Below, in pieces: positions 30,341-38,668 of a stretch of DNA of 64,000 nucleotides (position 1 is the first letter of the stretch; every line of letters begins with the position of its first letter). The notes under the pieces are model-generated. The model had not been told where the DNA came from. It was given only the letters and a program-made list of their open reading frames with translations, and did not search any database. The position numbers were made by a program, and so were the translations under genes. Origin of the DNA: Paracoccaceae bacterium (GTDB lineage: Bacteria > Pseudomonadota > Alphaproteobacteria > Rhodobacterales > Rhodobacteraceae); NCBI GenBank assembly GCA_020446815.1, contig JAGRDY010000026.1, forward strand, positions 310,001-374,000. Direction: 5' to 3'.

Positions 30341-32470
30341 TCATTTCCGGGCCGCACGGATCAGCGCCAGGATATCCCTGGCCGCCGCCGGGATGTTGGT
30401 GCCCGGCCCGAAGATCGCCTTCACCCCGTTCTTGTAGAGAAAATCGTAATCCTGCTGCGGGATGACGCCGCCGCAGATGACCAGAATGTCACCCGCCCCG
30501 GCGGCATTCAGCGCCTCGACCAGCTTTGGCGCCAGCGTCTTGTGCCCTGCCGCCTGGCTCGAAATGCCGATCACATGCACATCGTTGTCGATGGCGTCCC
30601 GCGCGGCCTCCTCCGGGGTCTGGAACAGCGGGCCCACATCGACATCAAAGCCGATATCGGCAAAGGCCGTGGCAATCACCTTGGCGCCCCGGTCATGCCC
30701 GTCCTGCCCCATCTTGACCACCAGCATCCGCGGGCGGCGGCCCTCTTGCTCGGCGAAGGCCTCCACATCCTTCTGGATCGCGGCAAAGCCTGCATCGCCC
30801 TCATAAGCCGCGCCGTAGACCCCGGCCAGGGTCTTTATCTCGGCCCGATGACGGCCGAACACCTTTTCCATCGCCATTGAAATCTCTCCTACGCTCGCGC
30901 GGGCCCGCGCCGCCGTCACCGCGGCCTCAAGCAGATTGCCGCCTTTTTCGGCCCGCCGGGTGAGTTCGGCCAAAGCCGCCTCGCAGGCCGTGCGATCGCG
31001 CGTTGCACGAATTCGTTCGAGACGCGCGACCTGCGCCTCGCGCACCTTGACGTTGTCCACATCGAGAATGTCGATCGGATCCTGCTTGTCGAGGCGGTAC
31101 TTGTTGACGCCGACAACCACCTCTTCGCCCCGATCAATCATCGCCTGCCGCCGCGCGGCGCTTTCCTCGATCCTGAGCTTGGGCATGCCGGAGGCCACCG
31201 CCTTGGTCATGCCGCCCATTTGCTCGACTTCCTCGATCAGCGCCCAGGCCTTTTCGGCCAGTTCCGCCGTCAGGCTTTCGACGTAATAAGAGCCCGCGAG
31301 CGGGTCGACGACATGGGTTATTCCGGTTTCCTCCTGCAATATCAATTGGGTATTTCTTGCAATGCGCGCAGAGAATTCGGTCGGCAGTGCCATCGCCTCA
31401 TCCAGCGCATTGGTGTGCAGCGACTGCGTACCGCCAAGAGCTGCCGACATTGCCTCATATGCAGTACGGATCACATTGTTGTAGGGGTCTTGTTCCTGCA
31501 AGCTTACCCCCGAGGTCTGGCAATGGGTGCGCAGCATCAGGCTGCCCGCCTTTTTGGCCCCGAAGCCGGTCATGATCCGGTGCCAGAGCAGGCGCGCCGC
31601 CCGCAATTTCGCAGCTTCCATGAAAAAATTCATGCCGATCGCGAAAAAGAACGACAGCCGTCCGGCAAAGGCATCCACATCCATGCCGCGTGCGATCGCG
31701 GTGCGGACATATTCGCGCCCGTCGGCCAGCGTATAGGCGAGTTCCTGCACCAGGTTCGCCCCCGCCTCCTGCATATGATAGCCCGAGATCGAGATCGAGT
31801 TGAACCTGGGCATTTCGGCGCTGGTATATTCGATGATGTCGGCGACGATCCGCATCGAGGCCTCGGGCGGGTAGACATAGGTGTTACGGACCATGAACTC
31901 TTTCAAGATGTCATTCTGAATGGTGCCCGACAGATCGGCGCGCGCCACGCCCTGTTCTTCGCCCGCGACGATGAAACTGGCCAGAACCGGAATGACCGCG
32001 CCGTTCATCGTCATGGAAACACTGATCCGTTCAAGCGGAATGCCATCGAAGAGAATTTTCATGTCCTCGACGGAATCTATCGCCACCCCGGCCTTGCCGA
32101 CATCACCGACGACGCGGGGATGATCGCTGTCATAGCCCCGGTGCGTGGCCAGATCGAAGGCGACCGAAACGCCCTGCTGGCCGGCGGCCAGGTTCTTGCG
32201 GTAAAAGGCGTTCGATTCCTCGGCCGTCGAAAAGCCTGCGTATTGACGGATGGTCCAGGGGCGGCCGGCATACATGGTGGCCCGCACCCCACGGGTAAAG
32301 GGGGCAAGCCCCGGCGGCGTATCCAAATGGCCCAGCGCCGCAGTGTCATCGGCCGTATAGAGCGGTTTGACACGGATGCCTTCCAGCGTGTTCCATGCCA
32401 GATCGTCCTCGCTCCGGCCCTTGGTTTCCTTTTGCACCAATGCAGCCCACGCTGCCTTTTTTTCCGTCAT
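30341..32470 (-). CDS. mcm: Methylmalonyl-CoA mutase
   Basis: A 709-residue single-subunit, adenosylcobalamin-dependent mutase that interconverts (R)-methylmalonyl-CoA and succinyl-CoA. The catalytic TIM barrel covers residues 1-560 with [22 protein letters not shown]; the C-terminal B12 domain carries the base-off motif D-x-H-x-x-G (DGHDRGAK, His near 592). Alternative mutases for ethylmalonyl-CoA or isobutyryl-CoA are related, but position in a pcc locus supports methylmalonyl-CoA. I chose ATG 32470 (AAGGAAG upstream) over a TTG two codons earlier. It is the final step of propionyl-CoA assimilation. Confidence 0.9.
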   Translation of the reverse strand: MTEKKAAWAALVQKETKGRSEDDLAWNTLEGIRVKPLYTADDTAALGHLDTPPGLAPFTRGVRATMYAGRPWTIRQYAGFSTAEESNAFYRKNLAAGQQGVSVAFDLATHRGYDSDHPRVVGDVGKAGVAIDSVEDMKILFDGIPLERISVSMTMNGAVIPVLASFIVAGEEQGVARADLSGTIQNDILKEFMVRNTYVYPPEASMRIVADIIEYTSAEMPRFNSISISGYHMQEAGANLVQELAYTLADGREYVRTAIARGMDVDAFAGRLSFFFAIGMNFFMEAAKLRAARLLWHRIMTGFGAKKAGSLMLRTHCQTSGVSLQEQDPYNNVIRTAYEAMSAALGGTQSLHTNALDEAMALPTEFSARIARNTQLILQEETGITHVVDPLAGSYYVESLTAELAEKAWALIEEVEQMGGMTKAVASGMPKLRIEESAARRQAMIDRGEEVVVGVNKYRLDKQDPIDILDVDNVKVREAQVARLERIRATRDRTACEAALAELTRRAEKGGNLLEAAVTAARARASVGEISMAMEKVFGRHRAEIKTLAGVYGAAYEGDAGFAAIQKDVEAFAEQEGRRPRMLVVKMGQDGHDRGAKVIATAFADIGFDVDVGPLFQTPEEAARDAIDNDVHVIGISSQAAGHKTLAPKLVEALNAAGAGDILVICGGVIPQQDYDFLYKNGVKAIFGPGTNIPAAARDILALIRAARK

Positions 32471-32551
32471 GACCAACTTCCTTTTCAGCCTCGCTCAGTG
32501 CCACTGTTGCGTTTCGGATTGACCTTGAACCCTTTGTTCGCCACCTCTTGC

Positions 32552-32604
32552 TCCGGTCGAATGCGAAAAGCGATCCCCGATGCTTCAACATGAAGTCGCA
32601 ACGC
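32552..32604 (+). repeat. Dispersed extragenic repeat, copy 2
   Basis: This plus-strand copy contains TGCGAAAAGCGATCC followed by CGATGCTTCAACATGAAG. It is inverted relative to copy 1 at 29384-29435. It sits between the divergent mcm and DUF4174 genes. Confidence 0.7.
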
Positions 32605-32675
32605 TTTGTTCACTGAACATTCATTCCTTTGTTTTTCCGCCCATTGCGGCCTATATCGGAAGAACAGGAGAGAAA

Positions 32676-33119
32676 ATGACCCGCGCCCTGATCCTTGCCC
32701 TTGCCTGCCTCATGCCGATCGCATCCGCCGCCCAGACAAGCCCCGGCACAACGGCCATCGCCTTTGCCCCCGTGACCCAGGCCGAAGTCAGACTGGAGGA
32801 TTTTCTGTGGCTCAAACGGCCTGTCGTGGTTTTTGCCCAAACCCCCGCCGACCCGGCCTTCATCGAACAGATGCGCCTGCTCGAAGCATTCTGGAGCGAG
32901 CTTGAGGACCGCGATGTGGTCGTCATCACCGATACCGATCCCGGCGCCAATTCCGCCATCCGCGAAAAACTGCGCCCGCGCGGCTTCATGCTGGTGCTGA
33001 TCGGCAAGGACGGGCAGATCGTGTTGCGCAAACCGACCCCCTGGGATGTGCGCGAACTCAGCCGCACCATCGACAAGCTGCCCTTGCGGCGCGAAGAGAT
33101 CCGCAACCGGCGCAATTGA
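32676..33119 (+). CDS. DUF4174 domain protein, exported
   Basis: A 147-residue protein with a signal peptide (LILALACLMPIASAA, cleavage near residue 19) and one DUF4174 domain. The core has LEDFLWLKRPVVVFAQTPADP and GFMLVLIGKDGQIVLRKPTPW, which resemble a thioredoxin-like fold without the CxxC. Role unknown. It is the only plus-strand gene within the pccA-mcm interval and is convergent with the membrane protein at 33133. AGGAGAG stands before the ATG. Confidence 0.7.
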   Translation: MTRALILALACLMPIASAAQTSPGTTAIAFAPVTQAEVRLEDFLWLKRPVVVFAQTPADPAFIEQMRLLEAFWSELEDRDVVVITDTDPGANSAIREKLRPRGFMLVLIGKDGQIVLRKPTPWDVRELSRTIDKLPLRREEIRNRRN

Positions 33120-33132
33120 GCCGGCGCGCCCC

Positions 33133-34689
33133 TCATGAACCGGCCCCATCGATGCTCAGATGCGCATCCGGCGGCAAGGTGGGCGCAAAGGCCCGCATCG
33201 CTTCGCGCAATTCCGGTGCGGCCTCGGCGGTGGTGGCATAGAAACTCACTTCCCATCCCCCCAGCACGCCCCAGTTTCCGTCCATTGTCAGCCCCCCCAG
33301 CCGCACCCAGTCCGGCCCGATGGCCGGCAAAAACCAACTGTCGTAAATCAGCGCGGCACGCACATCATGCTCTTTCACCAGCGCATCCGCCCAGCCCTGC
33401 GGGGGCGGTTCGGGCGCAAAGAAGATGTGACGCACCTCCTGCGAACCGAGCCCCCAGAGGTCGAGCACGAAACGATCGTTGTTCCACGATACCCAACCCA
33501 GGTCATTGACCGCCACGGGGGCCTTGAAAAAGTCATGCACGAACCGCGCCATCTGAGCCTGCTGCAAATGGATGGCGCGCGGGTTCCACAGGTAATTGAC
33601 AAACAGCGCGGGCCAATACCCGACCGCAGCGGCGATCAGGGCGAGGCCGGCAAACCTGCGAACCAGTCTGCGCCCCAATGGCTGCGCCGCACCAATGGCA
33701 GGCGCGCAAAGCATCAACCCGGCCATCTGCGCCACGAGGATGTAATGTTCGTATCGATGCATCCAGCCGATCCGCGCGAACAAGAGATGCGCCAGGCCCG
33801 CGGCCGACAGAACCGCGAGCATCACACCCGCGGGCGCCCGCCGCAGCCGGCCCGACAGGACCGGCAACAGGCCAAAGGTCAGTGTCAGGGCCGCCAGCAA
33901 CAGCCCCGGCAGGGTTTGCAGATTGTTCCAGAACGTCGCCACCGCCTTGGCCACCGGGCCCAGGCCATGGCCGACCAACTCCATCTTGGCCAGCACCGAG
34001 CCGGGCAGCGGGTCGAGCCCGAGCGCGGTAAGAAACAGCGCAAATCCCGCGACCGGCGCGACAATCGCCACCCCGATCGGCAGCGCTGCCCTGCCGCGCC
34101 CCCGCATCCACATCACCGCAACGACCAGCAGCGACAGGGCCAGGCCTTCCAGACGGATCAGCGGCGACACGATCAGCGCGGCCGCGAACCACACGCCAAT
34201 GGTGCCCTGCGTCAGGAACCGCCACAGGCCCAGCACGATCAACAGGCTGACAAGGGCATGGGTGCTGTTTTCCATGCCGGTAAACGCCACGCCGGGCATG
34301 TTCAGCGCCAGTGGCCCGAACACCGCCAGCGCCACCCCGACAAAGCCCGAGAATCCGCCGAGCATGACAGACCGGCCCCACGCCCAGCCACACCCCAATA
34401 GCGCCAGGAAGTTCAGCATCAGCGGCAGCATCCGCTGAACCCCGGTTCCCGGCCAGGGCACCAGCAGCAGCGGCCAGAGTATCGACGACGACGCCGATGC
34501 CGGCACCCCCGGATTGACGCCATAGGTACCCCGGCCGATGCCCTCGGCCATGGCCAGGTGAATATAGACATCGTCCAGCGGGTATTCGAAAACCCCCGCA
34601 TGCGCATAGGCGATCGCCTGCAATACCGCAAAGCCCAGGCCTGCGGACATCAGTGCAAACCAAGCCAGTCTGTTGGACTGACCGGTCAT
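33133..34689 (-). CDS. Polytopic membrane protein, GT-C glycosyltransferase-like
   Basis: A 518-residue protein with about 10-11 membrane helices in the first 380 residues and a soluble C-terminal part. After the first helix it has EYPLDDVYIHLAMAEG, an acidic pair placed as in GT-C glycosyltransferases that use lipid-linked sugars. The donor and acceptor are unknown. The start is one base beyond the pccA stop, so it is almost certainly in the pccA transcript. Why a sugar-transfer type protein follows pccA is unexplained; I recognise similar proteins only as hypothetical membrane proteins. Confidence 0.6.
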   Translation of the reverse strand: MTGQSNRLAWFALMSAGLGFAVLQAIAYAHAGVFEYPLDDVYIHLAMAEGIGRGTYGVNPGVPASASSSILWPLLLVPWPGTGVQRMLPLMLNFLALLGCGWAWGRSVMLGGFSGFVGVALAVFGPLALNMPGVAFTGMENSTHALVSLLIVLGLWRFLTQGTIGVWFAAALIVSPLIRLEGLALSLLVVAVMWMRGRGRAALPIGVAIVAPVAGFALFLTALGLDPLPGSVLAKMELVGHGLGPVAKAVATFWNNLQTLPGLLLAALTLTFGLLPVLSGRLRRAPAGVMLAVLSAAGLAHLLFARIGWMHRYEHYILVAQMAGLMLCAPAIGAAQPLGRRLVRRFAGLALIAAAVGYWPALFVNYLWNPRAIHLQQAQMARFVHDFFKAPVAVNDLGWVSWNNDRFVLDLWGLGSQEVRHIFFAPEPPPQGWADALVKEHDVRAALIYDSWFLPAIGPDWVRLGGLTMDGNWGVLGGWEVSFYATTAEAAPELREAMRAFAPTLPPDAHLSIDGAGS

Positions 34690-34690
34690 G

Positions 34691-36691
34691 TCATTCGAAT
34701 TCCATGATCACGTCGTCGACCCTCAGGCTTGCCCCGGCCTGCGTGTTGATCTTCTTGACGACGCCCCTTTTTTCGGCGCGCAGGGTGTTTTCCATCTTCA
34801 TCGCCTCGACCGTGGCCAGTGCCTGACCTTCCTGCACCTCCTGCCCTTCTTCGACACTGATCTTCACGATCAGCCCCGGCATCGGGCAAAGCAGGTATCT
34901 GGATGTATCGGGAGCCAGCTTTTCCGGCATCAGCTTGGCAAGCTCTGCCTGACGCGGGGTGCGCACATGCACTCTGAGGTCGGCGCCACGGGTGCGAATG
35001 CCAAAGCCGGAAGGTATCTTGGACACTTTCAGCACCACGACATCACCGTCCACATCAAGCCGCGCCAGGGGCCGGCCCGGCGCCCAGTCAGAGGCGACCC
35101 GATACGCCTTGCCATCCGCGAATGTGACGGTTGCACCGTCGCGGTCGGCGGCGATGGTCAGCGCAAACTCGGTACCTTGAAGTGTCACCACCCAATCCTC
35201 GCCGACATGGCGTTCATGGTTGTCCATGCGCCCGGTGATACGGGTACGGCGTATTTCGGCCACCCTGTTCATCGCCGCACAGCATGCGGCGACCTTGCGC
35301 AAGAGCGGATCGTCCAGCACCGTGCCCCGGAAGCCGTCAGGGTATTCTTCGTCAATGAACGCCGTGGTGATGTCGCCCGAGACGAAGCGCGGATGGTCCA
35401 TGACCGCCGAACAGAAAGGCAGGTTGTGTCCGATACCTTCCACCTCGAAAGCGTCGAGAGCGGCGCGCATTTCCCCGATGGCCTCGGCGCGCGTTGGCGC
35501 CCAGGTGCAAAGCTTGGCAATCATCGGATCGTAATACATGCTGATCTCGCCGCCCTCATAGACGCCGGTATCATTGCGCACGACCGCATGGGCCATGGCG
35601 GCCTCGGCCGGCGGCCGATAACGGGTGAGCCGCCCGGTCGAGGGCAGAAAGCCGCGATAAGGGTCTTCGGCATAAAGCCGCGATTCCATGGCCCAGCCGT
35701 TGATCTTCAGATCGGATTGCGTGAAGGGCAGCTTTTCGCCATTGGCGACTCGGATCATCTGCTCGACCAGATCGACCCCGGTGATCAGTTCCGTGACCGG
35801 ATGTTCAACCTGCAAACGTGTATTCATTTCAAGGAAGTAAAAGTTCTTCTTTGCATCAACGATGAACTCCACGGTGCCGGCGGAAGTATAGCCGACCGCC
35901 CTGGCCAGCGCCACGGCCTGTTGGCCCATGGCCTTGCGGGTCTTGCCGTCCAGAAACGATGACGGGGCTTCCTCGATCACCTTCTGGTTGCGCCGCTGAA
36001 TCGAACATTCACGCTCATGCAGATAGACGCAATGGCCATGTTTGTCGGCCAGCACCTGAATTTCGATATGCCGCGGCTGGGTGACGAACTTTTCGATGAA
36101 AATCCGGTCATCGCCGAAACTGCTGGCGGCCTCGTTCCTGGAGGATTGAAAGCCTTCGCGAGCCTCGTCATCATTCCAGGCGATGCGCATCCCCTTGCCG
36201 CCGCCGCCCGCGCTCGCCTTGATCATCACCGGGTAGCCGATTTCACACGAAATCCTCACCGCTTCATCGGCATCCGAAATCAGCCCCATGTAGCCCGGCA
36301 CCGTGGAAACCTTCGCTTCCTTGGCCAGTTTCTTCGAGGTGATCTTGTCGCCCATCGCCTCGATCGCGGCGCTGGGCGGGCCGATGAACACAACGCCTTC
36401 CTTTTCCAGCGCCTCGGCGAATTTCATATTCTCGGACAAGAACCCATAACCCGGATGCACCGCCTCGGCGCCGGTCTGGCGGATCGCCTCCATGATCCTG
36501 TCGATCACGATATAGGACTGGTTGGCCGGCGGCGGACCGATATGGACCGCCTCATCGGCCATTTTCACATGCAGGGCATGGCGGTCGGCATCGGAAAAGA
36601 CCGCAACCGTCTTGATGCCCATCTTCCGGGCCGACTTGATGACGCGACAAGCGATCTCGCCGCGGTTGGCGATCAGTATCTTTTTGAACAT
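34691..36691 (-). CDS. pccA: Propionyl-CoA carboxylase alpha subunit
   Basis: A 666-residue biotin carboxylase/biotin carrier subunit that, with PccB, makes (S)-methylmalonyl-CoA. Order: biotin carboxylase domain (residues 1-450, start FKKILIANRGEIACRVIKSA; ATP-grasp glycine-rich loop KASAGGGGKGMR), a BT-type linker, and a C-terminal biotinyl domain with EAMKMEN, in which Lys632 is the biotin site. Length matches PccA rather than stand-alone AccC (about 450). A terminator-like hairpin just upstream (36737-36768) separates it from the small lipoprotein gene. Confidence 0.95.
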   Translation of the reverse strand: MFKKILIANRGEIACRVIKSARKMGIKTVAVFSDADRHALHVKMADEAVHIGPPPANQSYIVIDRIMEAIRQTGAEAVHPGYGFLSENMKFAEALEKEGVVFIGPPSAAIEAMGDKITSKKLAKEAKVSTVPGYMGLISDADEAVRISCEIGYPVMIKASAGGGGKGMRIAWNDDEAREGFQSSRNEAASSFGDDRIFIEKFVTQPRHIEIQVLADKHGHCVYLHERECSIQRRNQKVIEEAPSSFLDGKTRKAMGQQAVALARAVGYTSAGTVEFIVDAKKNFYFLEMNTRLQVEHPVTELITGVDLVEQMIRVANGEKLPFTQSDLKINGWAMESRLYAEDPYRGFLPSTGRLTRYRPPAEAAMAHAVVRNDTGVYEGGEISMYYDPMIAKLCTWAPTRAEAIGEMRAALDAFEVEGIGHNLPFCSAVMDHPRFVSGDITTAFIDEEYPDGFRGTVLDDPLLRKVAACCAAMNRVAEIRRTRITGRMDNHERHVGEDWVVTLQGTEFALTIAADRDGATVTFADGKAYRVASDWAPGRPLARLDVDGDVVVLKVSKIPSGFGIRTRGADLRVHVRTPRQAELAKLMPEKLAPDTSRYLLCPMPGLIVKISVEEGQEVQEGQALATVEAMKMENTLRAEKRGVVKKINTQAGASLRVDDVIMEFE

Positions 36692-36736
36692 GGCCAGCCC
36701 TTCGTGGTGCCGGGGTCGATCCCCGGCGGAGACAAC

Positions 36737-36768
36737 AAAAAACCACCGGTGCCGGTGGCGCCGGTGGT
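36737..36768 (-). terminator. Intrinsic terminator before pccA
   Basis: On the minus strand ACCACCGG (36768-36761) pairs with CCGGTGGT (36749-36742), and six T residues follow at 36742-36737. This is a textbook stem plus U-run for transcripts coming from the small lipoprotein gene at 36815, so pccA may partly depend on readthrough or its own promoter. Confidence 0.65.
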
Positions 36769-36814
36769 CTGAAAAATCGATCCGTAAGGCTGCGATTCAG
36801 CCTTGATCAGCAGG

Positions 36815-37015
36815 TTATCGGCAGAGATTGACGTCGTCGCAGAAAACGCCGGCCGCCCCCCCGATGAGAGCACCGGTAACCGCGTTGCCACCCGTGACGT
36901 CGGCAATGACCGCGCCGCCCGCAGCACCCGCCAACCCGCGTTCGGCATCGTTTTCGAGACACCCTGACAGTGCCGCAATGATCGCCAACCCAAGGATGTA
37001 TTTCGTGAACCGCAT
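36815..37015 (-). CDS. Small glycine-zipper lipoprotein
   Basis: A 66-residue lipoprotein: signal peptide with lipobox LSGC (Cys19), then a glycine-zipper helix (ERGLAGAAGGAVIADVTGG, ALIGGAAGVFCDDVNLCR) with two further Cys near the end. Glycine zippers of this kind associate with membranes or the outer envelope. It lies between pccB and pccA, a location where Rhodobacterales carry such small genes. Function unknown. Confidence 0.65.
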   Translation of the reverse strand: MRFTKYILGLAIIAALSGCLENDAERGLAGAAGGAVIADVTGGNAVTGALIGGAAGVFCDDVNLCR

Positions 37016-37346
37016 ATTCTTCTGCCTCCAGCAAGATTTCTTATGGGGGTGAATTCTACGCCTTTATGCGCCGAGAGGAAGCGAATTCGACGTGATTCCG
37101 ACACATCGGCAGTCGCTTGCCGACCCGAGCCGGACAAGCACGACCTGACCCGAAAAGGGTCAGGCCGCTTAGAAAGGGAAGGGTAACGGTATTGACAATC
37201 AGGGGCAGTATACTTGCTGTTGGGGTCTGCCCCGCAATCAGCAATACCCGACGCGCCCCCAAACGCAAAGTCCATGTTTCCATGTTGGAAACATTCGGCA
37301 ATTTCATGCCAAACAGCCCAAACGCTGGGCGGGAACATGCCGATCG
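37016..37346. other. Intergenic gap with hairpins in the pcc locus
   Basis: The gap holds three inverted repeats: CCTGACCC/GGGTCAGG (37144-37164, GAAAA loop), GGGGCAG/CTGCCCC (37202-37233, long loop) and ATGTTTCC/GGAAACAT (37274-37294, 5-base loop). The last is a good candidate for an operator or a hairpin near the 3' end of the 115-aa gene. No coding gene is supported. Confidence 0.55.
37144..37164. terminator. Hairpin CCTGACCC/GGGTCAGG
   Basis: Perfect 8-base arms with a GAAAA loop. There is no long U-run on either strand. It could end or pause transcription between the 115-aa gene and the glycine-zipper lipoprotein gene. Confidence 0.4.
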
Positions 37347-37694
37347 TCATTTTTCGAACACCTCCGGGAATGACGCCCGCGCCCTGGCTACATCAATGCG
37401 AAGCAGGGCCTCATAGCTTTCAGGATCGAAATCATCTGTGGCGGGGACCACTTCGCGGCCAAGAAGCCACGACAGCCGCCCGCCGTCGAGATTGCCACGT
37501 TCAAATGGCTCTGAGCCGAAATGTTCCCAAAGACAGGACATGAAAACCAGATCCGCGCGCCGATCCAGCGGCGCGCGATCGCGGTATCGTTCGCGCGCAA
37601 CAAGCCTGGTGGCGCCCCTGGCATTGCCGCGCCGAATCACGAACTGGAAATCGGTACCCGGAAGTCGCCCCGGAAAACCGCGATGTTTCAGCAT
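37347..37694 (-). CDS. Conserved hypothetical protein (115 aa)
   Basis: A 115-residue soluble protein of unknown fold, starting MLKHRGFPGRLPGTDFQFVIRR and ending in RIDVARARASFPEVFEK. It contains a conserved-looking middle LVFMSCLWEHFGSEP. No signal peptide or membrane helix. It lies in the row of small genes between pccB and pccA and I recognise homologues only in that setting. It could be a small accessory factor of the pathway, which is inference. Confidence 0.55.
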   Translation of the reverse strand: MLKHRGFPGRLPGTDFQFVIRRGNARGATRLVARERYRDRAPLDRRADLVFMSCLWEHFGSEPFERGNLDGGRLSWLLGREVVPATDDFDPESYEALLRIDVARARASFPEVFEK

Positions 37695-37769
37695 GATACG
37701 CCCTCCGGAACAGCCCGGCAGGCGATTGCGGCGGGTCCGCGGCCCGTGGCCCGGCCCCGCCGTGAAAGC

Positions 37770-37898
37770 TCACTGATACTTGCCGGTGAAGACCGGTTCT
37801 GTCGTGACCGGTTCTTCCATGTAGACGACTTCTTCCTCGGCCGCACAAGCTGCGGCAAAAGCAACAAGGACGCACGCGAAAAGCGCTTTGGGTGACAT
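37770..37898 (-). CDS. Very small lipoprotein (42 aa)
   Basis: A 42-residue protein. Signal peptide SPKALFACVLVAFAAAC with a lipobox-like Cys18, then a short acidic segment (AAEEEVVYMEEPVTTEP) ending FTGKYQ. A good GGAG ribosome binding site lies before the ATG at 37898. Very similar miniature lipoproteins with the same E-E-V-V-Y and P-V-x-T-G-K-Y elements occur in the pcc loci of related bacteria as I recall them. Function unknown. Confidence 0.6.
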   Translation of the reverse strand: MSPKALFACVLVAFAAACAAEEEVVYMEEPVTTEPVFTGKYQ

Positions 37899-38109
37899 GG
37901 TCTGCTCCTGCTCAATGGGGCGTGGCCGCAGTTTGCCGCGATCTCACGCATCGGTTTTTTGTTTCGGGCCGCTTTGTCGCCGCCTCGCCGCATCTTATCG
38001 CAGCCGATGCGATCCGCCCATTGCGCCGCCGTCAAGATCGGCCGTTGTGGCGGGGCCGCATCAGTCGATTCAATTGCGGGCCACACACCCGCAAGATGTT
38101 GTGGATACA

Positions 38110-38601
38110 TCAGAAAGGCTCCCAGATGCAGGTGCCATCGGCAATGCTGAATGCTTCGAAATATTGGGTCGCCTCGGTGTCGGCCTCGCCGAAGAGAACG
38201 GGGCGATCGGAAAGGGAGATGATGACCTGCTGAATCGCAGGCCCCGATTGCGGCACACGGGGAAGCGCGTAATGAAGGCACAGATGGGCCATGTCGGCTT
38301 GCGCCTGTTCGGCTGAAATGGTCCCACCCTCGCGCGTGATGGCCGGCGCAAGAAACCGGAACCGCAACGTCAGCCCCTCTGGCCCCGTCGCGCCCTGGAT
38401 GGTGTCGATCAGCGTCACGACCTGACCCGACGGAACCGCAAGATCCGACGGCATCGCCAGATCCGACGGAACCGCCAGATCCGACGGCATCGCCAGATCC
38501 GGCGGTGGCTCGGGCGCGGGTTCATGTAGGCCGCCGGCCAGCTTGACGAATAACGTCGCTGCCGCCGCCACCGCGAGCACTATGGCTGCCATACCCTTCA
38601 T
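38110..38601 (-). CDS. DUF6497 family exported protein with PSDLA repeats
   Basis: A 163-residue protein with an N-terminal hydrophobic segment (AAIVLAVAAAATLFVKLAGG) that is a signal or anchor. Residues 38-62 are four hexapeptide repeats PSDLA[M/V], then a conserved globular part (LTLRFRFLAPAI; QVIISLSDRPVLFGE; FSIADGTCIWEPF). The family is DUF6497, known from Rhodobacterales. It is 67 bases downstream of pccB in the same direction, so it may be co-transcribed. Confidence 0.65.
   Translation of the reverse strand: MKGMAAIVLAVAAAATLFVKLAGGLHEPAPEPPPDLAMPSDLAVPSDLAMPSDLAVPSGQVVTLIDTIQGATGPEGLTLRFRFLAPAITREGGTISAEQAQADMAHLCLHYALPRVPQSGPAIQQVIISLSDRPVLFGEADTEATQYFEAFSIADGTCIWEPF
38428..38499 (-). 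repeat. 18-bp tandem repeat, four copies
   Basis: Four units of the type GATCTGGCGATGCCGTCG (minus strand) encode Pro-Ser-Asp-Leu-Ala-Met/Val. Alternating units encode Met and Val, so a 36-base super-unit is duplicated. Confidence 0.85.
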
Positions 38602-38668
38602 GCCGGCCGCACGGCCCAGGGGTTCATCTCAAGATTGATCGTCACGATCCCGGTCTCGCCGCTCAAGC

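Noticed and set aside
37192-37214. TTGACA followed by TATACT, resembling a sigma-70 promoter
   Set aside because: The spacer is only 11 bases, far below the usual 16-18.
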